This document shows, piece by piece, positions 24,095-33,944 of a stretch of DNA of 64,000 bases. A program made the translations under genes and the position numbers. Location of the stretch: NCBI GenBank assembly GCA_011037195.1, contig JAAEAF010000624.1:62001-126000 (forward strand). Direction: 5' to 3'. Positions within the stretch are counted from its first letter, which is position 1, and each line of letters opens with the position of its first letter. Under the pieces are notes generated by a model. The model had not been told where the DNA came from. It made no database searches and saw only the letters and a program-made list of their open reading frames with translations. Origin of the DNA: Triatoma infestans (taxonomy: Eukaryota; Arthropoda; Insecta; Hemiptera; Reduviidae).

Positions 24095-24530
24095 GTCATT
24101 CAATAAGTGAATAACGAGACAAATCGCTGTAGCTCAAAAACGATTTATTTAATCAATACAAAACTTTGGCTACTTTTCAACATAGTACCCGGCAACATTT
24201 ATACACTCGGCCCATAGTTCTTCTAATTTGTGTATACCTCTGGTATAAAATTCTTTGGGTAGATCTCGAAGCCACATTTGCACCTGATTTTTAACTTCTT
24301 CATTGGATTGAAAATATTTCCCACGTAATGCCTCTTTAAGGGGTCCCAACAAATGGAAGTCTGATGGGGCGAGGTTGGGGCTGTAGAGGGTGTGGAAGGA
24401 TATTCCACCTTGCTTTTTGATGTGTTTCTTGAGTTAATTGTGTCGTATGTGGGCGCGCGTTGTCAAGAAGCAAAATCCCGCCTTTAGTCAAGACGTTTCA
24501 AGACTCCACGACGTTTCGTTTGAATGACAG
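24095..24530 (-). pseudogene. Second mariner transposase, C-terminal remnant
   Basis: The minus strand from about 24400 reads LLGPLKEALRGKYFQSNEEV, KNQVQMWLRDLPKEFYTRGI, then HKLEELWAECINVAGYYVEK and a stop near 24170. That is the normal C-terminus of insect mariner transposases. A frameshift near 24350 joins it to SFHTLYSPNLAPSDFHL, the third catalytic Asp block. A terminal-repeat-like GAGGGTCATTCAATAAGTGA lies at about 24092. The N-terminal half is missing; a hammerhead-type element fragment replaces it from about 24560. Confidence 0.8.
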
Positions 24531-24559
24531 GCTTTAGTTTGTTTGTGGACATATCACTG

Positions 24560-24772
24560 TAATACTCACAGTTTAACTCAGTGTGTAAAATGTGTTCACA
24601 CACTGAGTGTGTAAAATGTGTTTACACACTGAGTGTGTAAACTGAATTTGCTCTTTGCAAGTCTGTGTTGTCACACTGTCTGAAAAACGCATCCTGAAGA
24701 TGGGCGAACGCCCGAAACCGGTCGATGACCACAAAATGAAGCAGGCTACCACGGAAAATGTATCTGATTATT
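24560..24772 (+). mobile_element. Half-palindrome hammerhead-type element with internal short tandem repeat
   Basis: Only the right arm is present, from GTTGTCACACTGTCTGAAAA to GAAAATGTATCTGATTA. In place of the left arm, 24573-24650 holds two to three tandem copies of a CACACTGAGTGTGTAAA-type unit. Confidence 0.75.
24689..24728 (+). ncRNA. Candidate type-I hammerhead ribozyme
   Basis: GCATC (stem I 5' side), CTGAAGA core at 24694-24700, TGGGCGAACGCCC hairpin (stem II GGGC/GCCC, loop GAAC), GAAA, ACCGGT as self-complementary stem III, cleavage expected after GTC at 24723, then GATG closing stem I with CATC. All invariant core positions are present. A four-base-pair self-complementary stem III usually needs dimerisation or tertiary loop contacts for activity. 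Confidence 0.65.
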
Positions 24773-25285
24773 GTATTTTGTTTATTGTATAGTGTTGGCT
24801 AGGATGTGCTTGGACCGTACAAATATAAAGATTTTCTATTATTTCTCAAGTTCATTCTGCTTGCAATTATTGACGTTAAATTTAAGTTAATTTTAGTAGT
24901 AGACAAATTAGTCAAGTATAGCATGAGACCACACATTCCGCTACAAACTGCCACTACAATTCAGCCAAATACTGATGCAAGGATTTCTGGTGATGAACGC
25001 AATGTACACAATATTCGGAATGAAATCAAATCAAATGTGACAATGTAATTTCGGGAATGACTGTAATGTAATTGTACCAAAAATAAACATGAGAATTCGA
25101 ATTTGAACATTTTTGAAATAATACATGCATAAATTTCAAGCTGATAGAGCTAGCTGGTTGTTAGTTAGCTATCGGGAAGGTAATAGACATCTGCGTATTT
25201 TTATTTTAGCGTAAAAATTGTTGACCGAAATTTAGAACAAATTTCATAATAAATTTTTTTGTGAAAATCGGTAACTGGCTACAGA
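24773..25285. other. Interval with no recognised gene
   Basis: An 80-codon ORF at 24806-25048 has no recognisable motif. Confidence 0.4.
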
Positions 25286-25289
25286 TATT

Positions 25290-25700
25290 ATGAAAAATTC
25301 GAATGTGTTTGAGTGGCATAAGATTGAAAGATGGCGAAAAGATGTGATGGATGACCCAAGAGAAATTGGGCGGCCGAAACCAATAATGACGGACCTTAAC
25401 ACTAATCATACATGACAAACAATCAACTAAAAATATTATTTACAAGTATTATAGAGATTACAAGATTCTCTTTCAAGGTAAGAAATCTAAACTGGCATTG
25501 ACAGGTGGATCATTTAATCTTGACAATGAGCCAAGTAACAGTGCGCGCTCATTGTTGTGGAAGACTTTCTGGTAAAAAAAAAAATCAATTAGATCATATT
25601 CTCCCCTATTCACCAGTCTTAGCATCCCCTGATTTCTGGCTTTTTCCAAAATTAAAAGCTGCACTGAATGGAAAAATGATTTTGTAATATAACTAATATC
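25290..25700 (+). pseudogene. Third mariner/SETMAR-type transposase remnant
   Basis: Frame pieces read VFEWHKIERWRKDVMDDPRE followed by IGRPKPIMTDLN (25295-25400). This is the 'WH..F..GR..V.DDPR.GRP' linker between the two helix-turn-helix motifs of this transposase type. About 200 bp on, DHILPYSPVLASPDFWLFP then KLKAALNGKMIL (25590-25687) matches the third catalytic block 'YSPDLAP.DFWLFP.LK..L.G'. The catalytic Asp of 'SPD' reads Val (SPVLA). The middle of the gene is deleted. Confidence 0.8.
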
Positions 25701-26020
25701 CAACATAGTACGTGAGACAGTTGCTTCACGAAAATAATTTGGAAAATGAATTCCACAGGCCTGCTTTCAAAAATGGGAACGCCTTTTTTGTCATTGTACC
25801 ATAGACAAACCTATGTGAAGGCGACAATATCCATTAGAGTCTAGTTCCTCATGTATATTTTTTAAAAGTGAATTCCGGGAATCAAATTGTCACACGTCAT
25901 ATCTGATTAAATTCTAACAGACAAAAATTCAACATATACTAAATTTATTGTGGTGGTTGGCTCCGCAGAACTGGAAAGCATCAGAGACATTTTCCGTGGT
26001 AGCCTGCTTCATTTTGTGGT

Positions 26021-26060
26021 CATCGACCGGTTTCGGGCGTTCGCCCATCTTCAGGATGCG
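26021..26060 (-). ncRNA. Candidate type-I hammerhead ribozyme
   Basis: On the minus strand all core elements are intact: CATC/GATG stem I, CTGAAGA, GGGC-GAAC-GCCC stem II, GAAA, ACCGGT stem III, cleavage after GTC. Confidence 0.65.
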
Positions 26061-26133
26061 TTTGTTAGACAGTGTATAAACTGAATTTGCTCTGTGCAAG
26101 CTGTATTATCATTTATCACACTGTCTGACAAAC

Positions 26134-26173
26134 GCATCCTGAAAATGGGCGAATGCCCGAAACCGGTCGATGA
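26134..26173 (+). ncRNA. Hammerhead-like arm, one core change
   Basis: Same layout as its partner arm, but the core reads CTGAAAA, changing invariant G8, so it is probably inactive. Stem II is GGGC-GAAT-GCCC. Confidence 0.5.
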
Positions 26174-26213
26174 CCACAAAATGGAGCAGGCTACTAATTT
26201 CAAAATGTCTCTG

Positions 26214-26925
26214 ATATACTAATTTATGTTTGGGACATTCTTAAAACCTTTAAAACTTTTATAGGAATAAAAGGAGATGTAAATTAACATTTCTGTTAAC
26301 CAAAATGTAACTCCCTGATAAAATACCAGACTTCTATCCACATATTCAACATACTACAAATAGTTCTCAAATAAATAAAAATGCTATAATAAGTCTAGAT
26401 TTCAAGTTCCTTAGCATTAATACAAAGCATAGTTGTAAATTATAATAACTAATTGTATCATTAATTACAGGTAGGAAACTATTTAGGAAGTGGAAATAAA
26501 ATGCAGAAGTTGAGTGTCGGTATCACAAAGTGGGTGGGGATGATAGTACTGGTGTGAGACAATAAATGAGAATAATTTTTCACAACCTCCAACATGTGGA
26601 GGACATGTTGTTCAAATATAGGAGAAGTAGGAGGAGTAGAAGAACGAGGAGGTCATAGTACTGTCCGGCCGGCAGCACCAAGCCCCTCCCGCCGTCACTG
26701 CATCACACAACACTCTCTAGCTTCTATTATTGCAACAATAACATTTTTCCCCTTACTTAACTCATTCTCTCACCCTCGCACATTAATTCGAAAATCGGTA
26801 CGATTGGTACGATCACAATATTTCCTCAGGCTAGGAGTAAGAGAAAGTAAATATGAAATAAATAAAATATAAGTAAATACATAAAACACAACTTTTTCTT
26901 AATTCAATATTAATACAATTTAATT
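26214..26925. other. Interval with a GC-richer patch
   Basis: Bases 26590-26730 are clearly more GC-rich than the surroundings (GGCCGGCAGCACCAAGCCCC). They sit within a 92-codon ORF, 26594-26872, with no recognised motif. About 26780-26860 is an end fragment of the abundant TIR family (GGAGTAAGAGAAAGTAAA). Confidence 0.4.
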
Positions 26926-26929
26926 CAAG

Positions 26930-27210
26930 AAAAAAAATTAAATTGCAATGTTTACCCTATGACGCAACAGCCCATGAAGGGCCAAGGCTTGCCAGACAGA
27001 CGGCGATTTGAATGGGGTGCAGGTGGCTTAAGCAGCCGCAGTTCTCAAGCCGTTTAGTTCTGGCCTTCGCTACCTAGGGCGCTACTAACTGTAGCTTCTC
27101 ACTTTTTATCACGATACTGGGTCAACACCAACTTTGCCCTCACGGGAATCGAACCGTGAATTCTCGCACGAAAGGTGTGTGCGCTAGCCACTAGACCAAC
27201 GCGTGGGTAC
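26930..27210 (-). mobile_element. tRNA-derived SINE (family B)
   Basis: On the minus strand, an A-box TGGTCTAGTGG (27198-27188) and a B-box GGTTCGATTCC (27155-27145) are spaced as in a pol III internal promoter. A CACGG/CCGTG T-arm-like stem surrounds the B-box. About 200 bp of non-tRNA body follows, ending in an A-rich stretch near 26930. The acceptor stem does not pair, so this is a SINE head and not a tRNA gene. The head most resembles tRNA-Glu or -Lys. Confidence 0.75.
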
Positions 27211-27399
27211 TTACAAATGTTTAGATGGGCTGATCATTACAATATTAGATGGGTGATTAGACAATAGTATAGGGTTGTAGACCATAAAAAAAAATTGTTT
27301 TATAGAAATTAGTCTCTGTTTGTGTACACAATAATTTATAAACGCAAAATAAACCCACACACAGTTTATAGTCGCCATAACGCAAGCAATAGAAAATCT

Positions 27400-27910
27400 T
27401 ATCAAGAAATTCAAAGTTGATATTTCATTACAGTGCCGCCACTAGGGGGAATCGCCGTACAATAAGATTTTGGTCAAAATAGGTCAATCGGAGTAACCAT
27501 GCTACTGAATTTTTTTTTTTTTTTTATGATGTTCTCGAAAACGGCTCCAACGATTTCTTGAAACTTTGTTTATTATCTCTAAACACACTTTATTATCTAA
27601 ATACTTCTATTTGAAATAATCTAGGAAAATTCGTTTTAATGGGAGGGGGAAGGATGGCGTTAAGGCTTTCCTCTAAGGTACTATTTCCGTTATATTCTAC
27701 AATTTTTAACACTATATACCTTACACTATATTAATATATTTATATTATTTCAATATATTAATATTCAACACCATATTAATAAGAATTAAATGTGTTCGCT
27801 AGAATTCCGAGTTTACAAGAAAATCGGTTGACTGAAAGTGTTCGACTTTTTTACTAAACTATTTTTCCAGTATTTTTGCGATTTTGATGAATTTGAAACT
27901 TGGGAGTAAA
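27400..27910 (-). repeat. Diverged unit of the ACTTTCTCTTACTCC family
   Basis: Modules in order: AAAATAGGTCAATCGGAGTA (degenerate), TCTCGAAAACGGCTCCAACG, GGGAGGGGGAAGGATG and AATTCCGAGTTTACAAG. Ends are lost. Confidence 0.55.
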
Positions 27911-28360
27911 TTTATCTTGAAGGATTTATTTTTGTTTAGATTACTAAGTTACCAGTCAAATTTAAGCTGCTTCTATGTTTCCAGCAATTATTATGGAATC
28001 TCTACTTATATACCAATCTAATTCTACACCAGTTAATGTGGTTACTTTATTAACTTATTATCTGCTGTTCACACAATTATTTAATGGAATAGTTTACTAT
28101 GCGATTTATATTAATGTAATATTTTATTAGAAAGCTTAATGTTACACAGCATTCAAGAAATCTTTACAAAATAAAAATGCCCTATGGTGCAAGAAATCTG
28201 GATTAATTCCCCCCTATGGGGCTCAACGTGTTGGCTCAGCCTCGTGAGTTATATATAAGTGATAACCTAATGTTTGTAATGAACGTGGCAGTGAGTGAAG
28301 GTTAGTTCTAAACGGAGAAGAGAACCGAGGCATGATGGACCTACAGTCACTACTTCAATT
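27911..28360. other. Interval with no recognised gene
   Basis: Nothing recognised. Confidence 0.35.
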
Positions 28361-28364
28361 CAAA

Positions 28365-28525
28365 ATCTGGTGTGAAAAATTCACACGACATTCTCTTAAA
28401 GCAATTTACATAGTTTCCATTTATTTATTTAATTATATGGGCATCAATCATCCAGTCACAAATTTCACATAGAAATGAAATTCTCTTAGTGTGAAACACT
28501 CACATGACTTTCTCTTATACTATTA
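28365..28525 (+). repeat. Two solo left ends of the ACTTTCTCTTACTCC family
   Basis: AATCTGGTGTGAAAAATTCA at about 28369 and GTGTGAAACACTCACATGAC at about 28490, each followed by a TTCTCTTA motif but no element body. Confidence 0.6.
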
Positions 28526-29285
28526 CAAAAATTGCAATTAAAATAACACCGAATGGCATCTAGAAATTGTTATGTGTTTACACTGTTTTATTAAAAGATA
28601 GCGCCAAATATTTGCATCAACTCAAATTTATTATTTGAAATATAATGTCATAGATTCCGTAAAAGCACAGAACACCTGAAAAGCAGTTTTTCAAGAAAAT
28701 TTTGAAAATAATTGTTTGGTTTCATATCTGTGCAATTAGCATTCCAAGTTTAAAGGAAATTATAGTCCGTTTCGAAAAAATTTTCCAACAAACTTAATAA
28801 ACTTACTTTCGTAAAATCGCATTTCCGGTCAATCGATTACTTCAAATTTGGAATTAATGTATATTAGTATTAGAGGTGGCAGAACCAATACAGTGTACTG
28901 AAGTTATTCAATACTATTAACTTTTACTATTTAGTGAAAGGTTTAGTTAATAAAAATATTATTGATTCAACTTGTATTAAAATATAAGCATCTGAAGTGT
29001 GAGAACTGCCATAATAGAAGAAGAAAGTCGTACGTCGAGTGAGTGAGTAATCTTTAGAGAAAGTCATCAGACGGATTTCATAATCTAACTGAATATCTAT
29101 TAATTTCCGTCATTTAACTAGTTCTACAAATATTGGGCAGCTGAGGCAATCAATTTCTTCCATTTAATTCTCAGGAAATTGAAAATCTAGCCTATTTCAA
29201 TATGCATGACGTACGATCTGGGAAAACAGGAAACTTGAAAAAATTGTTAACATCTTTTTTTTTGTTTAGTGAATATTTTTATTTA
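28526..29285. other. Interval with no recognised gene
   Basis: A CCGGTCAATCGATT stretch near 28825 hints at one more old family fragment. Otherwise nothing. Confidence 0.35.
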
Positions 29286-29287
29286 AA

Positions 29288-29749
29288 AAAAAAATCTGAT
29301 GTAAAACACTCACATAACTTTCTCTTACTCCAGTTCTCAAAATTATAGCTGACACATTTTATAGTTTGTGTACCAAATTTAATGAAATTCGTCGAAAACT
29401 GGAAAAAACTGTTCAGTTAAAGCGCACTTCCGGTTTACTAATTTTCTTGAAGCTCGGAATTTTGGCCATCTATTTATTTCTAATTAATTTTGTTTGGATG
29501 ATCGAATTGTATAATCAAACTATTTATGATAGCAATAAAGAAACAAAAAAAACATAACCCCACCCCTCCCCCCAAAATTGCACTTAAATTAAATTTTCCT
29601 GGCAAGAATAAGGTTTTAAATAAAAGTTGTAGCTCTTTTATGTCTAGCTAATTAATATACGAAGTATCAAGAAAATCGTCGGAGCCATTTTTGAGAAAGC
29701 GCAAAAAAAGTAAAAAAAAAAAAAAAAAAAAAAAACAAAAAAAAAAAAA

Positions 29750-29838
<89 letters not shown>

Positions 29839-30130
29839 CGTATAAAGTGGTATTTCCGGTTGAAGAATTTTGACAGATAACATACTGTCAAATCCTATGA
29901 TGATACCTAAACGGAATATCAAGTTTCAACTTTCTGCGATTTTTCGTTTTTGAGCTATGCTGTTCACATACCTGTACACACCCGCACACTCACAGACCAT
30001 TTACTAAAAAAAACACTTTTTTTGACTCAGGGAAATACCTCAAAACGGATATTTCCGTGAAAATTCGATATTGCAAATTTGGCACGATTACAATACTTCC
30101 GCTTACTAGTAAGTAGGTAAGAGAAAGTAA
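29288..30130 (+). mobile_element. ACTTTCTCTTACTCC-family element with long poly-A insert
   Basis: Left end AAAAATCTGATGTAAAACAC then CTTTCTCTTACTCCAG; right end GTAAGTAGGTAAGAGAAAGT. The internal order matches other copies: ACTTCCGGTTTACTAATTTT, CCCCACCCCTCCCCC, ACGGAATATCAAGTTTCAAC and ATGCTGTTCACATACC. A nearly pure A tract (29711-29836, few C interruptions) replaces one module. The long Lys/Phe ORFs here are products of that tract. Confidence 0.85.
29711..29836. repeat. Poly-A tract of about 125 bp
   Basis: Almost uninterrupted A with a few C. Length is likely to be imprecise in any assembly. Confidence 0.95.
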
Positions 30131-30575
30131 AAATTGTAGTTTACTAAATTTTTCAATTTTCTCTTACTTTATTTTACTACATCCAAGTAACAATTTTTTT
30201 TCTTCGAACTTTAATGAAAATAATTACAGGAGTTTTTGAAAAAAATCGCAAAAAAAAACTGCTAAATAATATAGTAATGTACCAAATTCGGTTGATGGAT
30301 TTTGATCGAAACTTCGTGACAAATCACTAATGCTGTTCAAATTAATAATATAGAACATTCTGTGCCTTTCTTCTTCTTCTAATTTTTTTTTTTTTTTTTA
30401 TGTTTTCTTACACCTAAAGAAGAAAATGTTCAGTACCGTATAAAAAACAAAATTTTTTTTGTGCAGAGAACGACCTTTCGTGGTCAACAACTACTTCGGG
30501 CGTTCACCCCGGGTCCCTTAATCCCTAATAGAATATCAGAGACATTTTCCGTGGTAGCCTGCTTCATTTTGTGGT

Positions 30576-30615
30576 CATCGACCGGTTTCGGGCGTTCGCC
30601 CATCTTCAGGATGCG
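30576..30615 (-). ncRNA. Candidate type-I hammerhead ribozyme
   Basis: All invariant core positions intact on the minus strand. Expected cleavage is between 30580 and 30579, 3' of GTC. Confidence 0.65.
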
Positions 30616-30671
30616 TTTTTCAGACAGTGTGACAACGCAGACTTGCACAGAGCAACTTAGTTTCACAAAAC

Positions 30672-30711
30672 GCATCCTGAAGATGGGTGAACGCCCGAAA
30701 CCGGTCGATGA
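30672..30711 (+). ncRNA. Candidate type-I hammerhead ribozyme
   Basis: CTGAAGA at 30677-30683, stem II GGGT-GAAC-GCCC with one G-U pair, GAAA, ACCGGT, cleavage after GTC, GATG pairs with CATC. The core is intact. Confidence 0.65.
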
Positions 30712-30799
30712 CCACAAAATGAAGCAAGCTACCACGGAAAACGTCTCTGATGCTTTCCAGCTCTGCGGAACCAACCACCACACCTAATAGAATAGTTTA

Positions 30800-31480
30800 T
30801 GATCATCGTCTAGCATAATATTAAATACCCACTTAAAAAATACTTAAATTCACACACAAATATATCTTGATAAATCTTTATTATATCAAACAAAAATCTA
30901 AAAAAAAAAATAAATAAAAAATCACAAATTGTACAGAATTACGATCCAAAAAAGCCGAATGCCATAGGGTATACCACCTTCCATTATGCTAATATATTTG
31001 TTCATTATAATAATGTTAATCTGGAATTATGAACAACTAAAATTAAATGTTACCACCCATTTTTTTTCAGTGAATATTTGACTTACGATTGACTATGTAT
31101 TGCTGCAATTCTCATAAATATTTGTTTCGATGTTTCATTTATTACTGATTTATTGATGAGTCTCATTTAAAATATTTCGAAAATTAATAAAATTTTGATA
31201 TAACTTTAAGTAGCAAAATGTTTAATATAATCACGAAGTTGCTGAATAGATAACAGCTGATAAGACGACAGTAGGGTGACAATGATGGGGAAAAAAAATG
31301 TGGGAAAATGAAACTTAATCACACTATTATTCCAAACTGTCTGAAAGAATAAAACCTTCAATACCAAAACAATGATTAAAATCTTGACTGGCAAAAATAA
31401 AACAAAAATATTCTAGCCTGAGAAAATGTTTTAAATAAAAGTGATAGGTAATTGTGCATGTGAGATAATATAGAAAGTTT
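30800..31480. other. AT-rich interval, no gene seen
   Basis: Nothing recognised. Confidence 0.35.
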
Positions 31481-31484
31481 AAAG

Positions 31485-31615
31485 AAAATCGTTCGACCAA
31501 TAAAGTCGCACTTCCGGTTAATAAATTTTGCCGAAAACCTTCGTGTCAGATAAGATGGCAGTACTAAATGGAATACTTCCAGTTTTATCTTCTTAGTAGT
31601 AGTAAGAGAAAGTAA
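31485..31615 (+). repeat. Short fragment of the ACTTTCTCTTACTCC family
   Basis: CGCACTTCCGGTTAATAAAT and GTAGTAAGAGAAAGTAAA mark it. Confidence 0.6.
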
Positions 31616-32140
31616 AACGAAGAAAGCTCAACTTATTCTGTATCATACGTAGAAAATATCAGTAGTTAAATAGAGCGGTTATGAGACATGTAACTACGAG
31701 GGTCCCTTCGTAATGACGCAGATAACGCCTACATTTAGTTGTTGTTGGAAAGATGTGTAACAGTAAATATGTGCTTCCGCAATCCCCCAGGTCACGTAAA
31801 TTGTAACCCCCCTGAAAAAGTAAACATTATTTTATTTTTAATCTAGACAAGGATCGCCAGGAGGTACAAAGTAAGATTTCGGTCAAGTACAACATTATTG
31901 AATGTTTTTTTTCTCCAGTGTAAACTGAAACATTTTTTTCCATGAACTTGGCATGCTAACTACATGTACTTTCACAATACATATTTTTCAGTGTTATAAA
32001 CATTATAGACTGAAGAAAAACAGGTCATTTTTTTTTTCAGTTCATCAAATTTTCTCAAAGTCTGCAACTATTTGGGTTTTCTCCGAATATATACATGTTT
32101 TGAGATTCCCTGAGTATGGACAAAACGTTCTTAGATTAAA
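31616..32140. other. Interval with no recognised gene
   Basis: Nothing recognised apart from T-rich tracts. Confidence 0.35.
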
Positions 32141-32142
32141 AA

Positions 32143-33140
32143 AATCTGGTGTGAAACACTCACACAACTTTCTTTTACTCCAGTTCTCAAAATTATAATC
32201 GACAAATTTTATAGTTTATGTACCAAATTTAATGAAATTCGTTGAAAACTGAAAAAAACTGTTCAGTAAAAGCGCACTTCCGGTATACTAATTTCCTTAA
32301 AACTCGGAATTTTGTCCATCTATTTATTTCTAATTAATTTTCTTTGGATGATAGAATTGTGTAATCAGCTATAATACCACTTTAGAGGAAGCTGTAACCC
32401 CACCCCTCCCGTAAAAGTGCCCTTAAATGAATTTTCTCAGAGAATTTTTTAGTTAAAAGTCGTAGATCATTGTTTAGTTTATATACGAAGTTTCAAGAAA
32501 ATTGTCGGATCCATTTTTGAGAAAAGCGCGAAAAAGTGTAAAAACCATTAAGTAAAGTGTTAAAACAAACTCACTTCCGGTTATCCGATTTTTTTCAAAC
32601 TCGGTATTTCAACAACATATTTAATTCTAATTAACATTATTTAGATGACAGAATTGTCTAACATTAAACTGAAATAGCAGTTAAGATAAAAACCTAACCC
32701 CACCCCTCCCCCAGAAGATCCCTTAAATGAATTTTCCCGGAGAAATGTTTCAAATAAAAGTTTTAGCTCTTTGTATGTGCAATTCATATATCAAGTGTGA
32801 GAAGAAAATCGTCGGAGCTATTTTTGAGAAAATTGCAAAAAAGTAAAACAAACAACTTGCAAAGTGGTACTTCCGGTTGAGGAATTTTGACAGATAACGT
32901 ACTGTGTCAGATACCCATGGTGATACCTAAACGGTATATCAAGTTTCAACTTCCTACAGTTTCTCGTTTTTGAGCTATGCTGTTCACATACACACACACA
33001 CACACACACACACTTTTGCTAAAAACTATTTTTTTGGACTCAGGGGCCCTCAAAACGGATATTTCCGTTTGAAAACGCGATATCGAAAATTTGACACGAT
33101 TACAATACTTCCTCTTACTAGGGAGATAAGAGAAAGTAGT
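32143..33140 (+). mobile_element. ACTTTCTCTTACTCC-family element, near full length
   Basis: Left end AAAATCTGGTGTGAAACACT, then CTTTCTTTTACTCCAG; right end GGGAGATAAGAGAAAGTAG. Three internal modules each carry a CACTTCCGGT motif (about 32276, 32574, 32871) and a C-rich run (32399, 32698). A (CA)n tract is at 32988-33013. About 1.0 kb, non-coding. This copy is a good type example. Confidence 0.85.
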
Positions 33141-33229
33141 AAAAAATGGGCTGGATGTGGATGTATTCGCTACTATATATAATCAACTAGTGAGGTGTGG
33201 TGAGGAAACATAAAGTTGAAATCAACTCT

Positions 33230-33345
33230 TCTTCAACTCTCCATACGAACTTGATAACTTATTCTGACGATGGATGAGAATACAAAACCGATGAGAACGA
33301 ACAAATGAAGTAGGTTACGATGGATAACAATGATACGATATTTTC
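33230..33345 (+). repeat. Diverged hammerhead-type element relic
   Basis: CTGACGATGGATGAGAATAC, AAAACCGATGAGAACGAAC, then AAATGAAGTAGGTTACGATG parallels the right arm of the palindromic family base for base in spacing. The CTGACGA core box is intact, but stem II and GAAA are eroded. Confidence 0.5.
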
Positions 33346-33695
33346 CAGTATTAAGGGGACACAAACTCAACCACATATTCAACCTATTTTTATTTGAAAT
33401 ATTAATAAAATAAAATTAAAAATTGATTTTTTTAAGTTGTTCTAAGAAATCTCCGATGTTAAATTTGAAATGTTATTTGTTCAATGTTATTGACGCTCTC
33501 TGGTGGATGATAATGTAATCACAACTACTAGTACCTGCCCCGTCCCTCTCTTTTCTTACACTATTAGGCTATACATCACGATTCTTTAAAACATTTTTCA
33601 GAGACATTCTTTTTTACTTTCTCTTATCCCTAAGTAAGAAAAGGAAGAATACAATCGTCAAATTTTGTATCCACCGGAAATATATGTTGACCTTT

Positions 33696-33736
<41 letters not shown>

Positions 33737-33944
33737 CTATCTTTGTTCAAATTTGTTAATTAAAGTTACGATAATTGCAATTAGAGAAAGTTGTATGAGT
33801 TTATCATGTTTTAATACAAACCGAATGGAATTAATTTTTTAAATTGAATTAAAAAAACTCGGGCCAATCAATCAATTTTCTTCATACTAAGAATTTTGGC
33901 AACACATATAATTTTTAATATTATTAAATTATTATTATATAATA
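33346..33944. repeat. Interval with TIR-family remnant
   Basis: About 33615-33800 holds a family end (ACTTTCTCTTATCCC, CACCGGAAATATATG), a T-run of about 33 bases, and GAGAAAGTTGTATGAG. The remainder is AT-rich. Confidence 0.5.

Larger units (their letters stand above)
25949..26213. mobile_element. Palindromic hammerhead-type element with target-site duplication
   Basis: Starts TGTGGTGGTTGGCTCCGCAG and ends AAAATGTCTCTG. The arms are inverted repeats meeting around 26085-26110. Flanking direct repeats are ATATACTAAATTTAT (25934-25948) and ATATACTAATTTAT (26214-26227), differing by one A. Confidence 0.85.
30536..30782. mobile_element. Palindromic hammerhead-type element with 12-bp target-site duplication (best copy)
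   Basis: Starts TCAGAGACATTTTCCGTGG and ends GCGGAACCAACCACCACA. The ~110-bp arms are near-perfect inverted repeats around a ~30-bp loop, so the two strands encode nearly the same ORF peptide. CCTAATAGAATA occurs on both sides (30524-30535 and 30783-30794). The single-sided extension, GTTGGTTCCGCAGAGCTGG read in reverse, is on the right, so this copy is inverted relative to those at 25949, 54502 and 62321. Confidence 0.9.

Noticed and set aside
27121..27210. tRNA gene on the minus strand
   Set aside because: A- and B-boxes are good, but the acceptor stem does not pair and a ~200-bp body with A-rich tail follows, so it is a SINE.
29644..29922. Long poly-Phe and poly-Lys ORFs on both strands
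   Set aside because: They are translations of the poly-A/T tract at 29711-29836, not genes.
30461..30787. 108- and 99-codon ORFs on opposite strands with nearly the same peptide
   Set aside because: Produced by the near-perfect palindrome; the same sequence is read from both arms. No protein family recognised.
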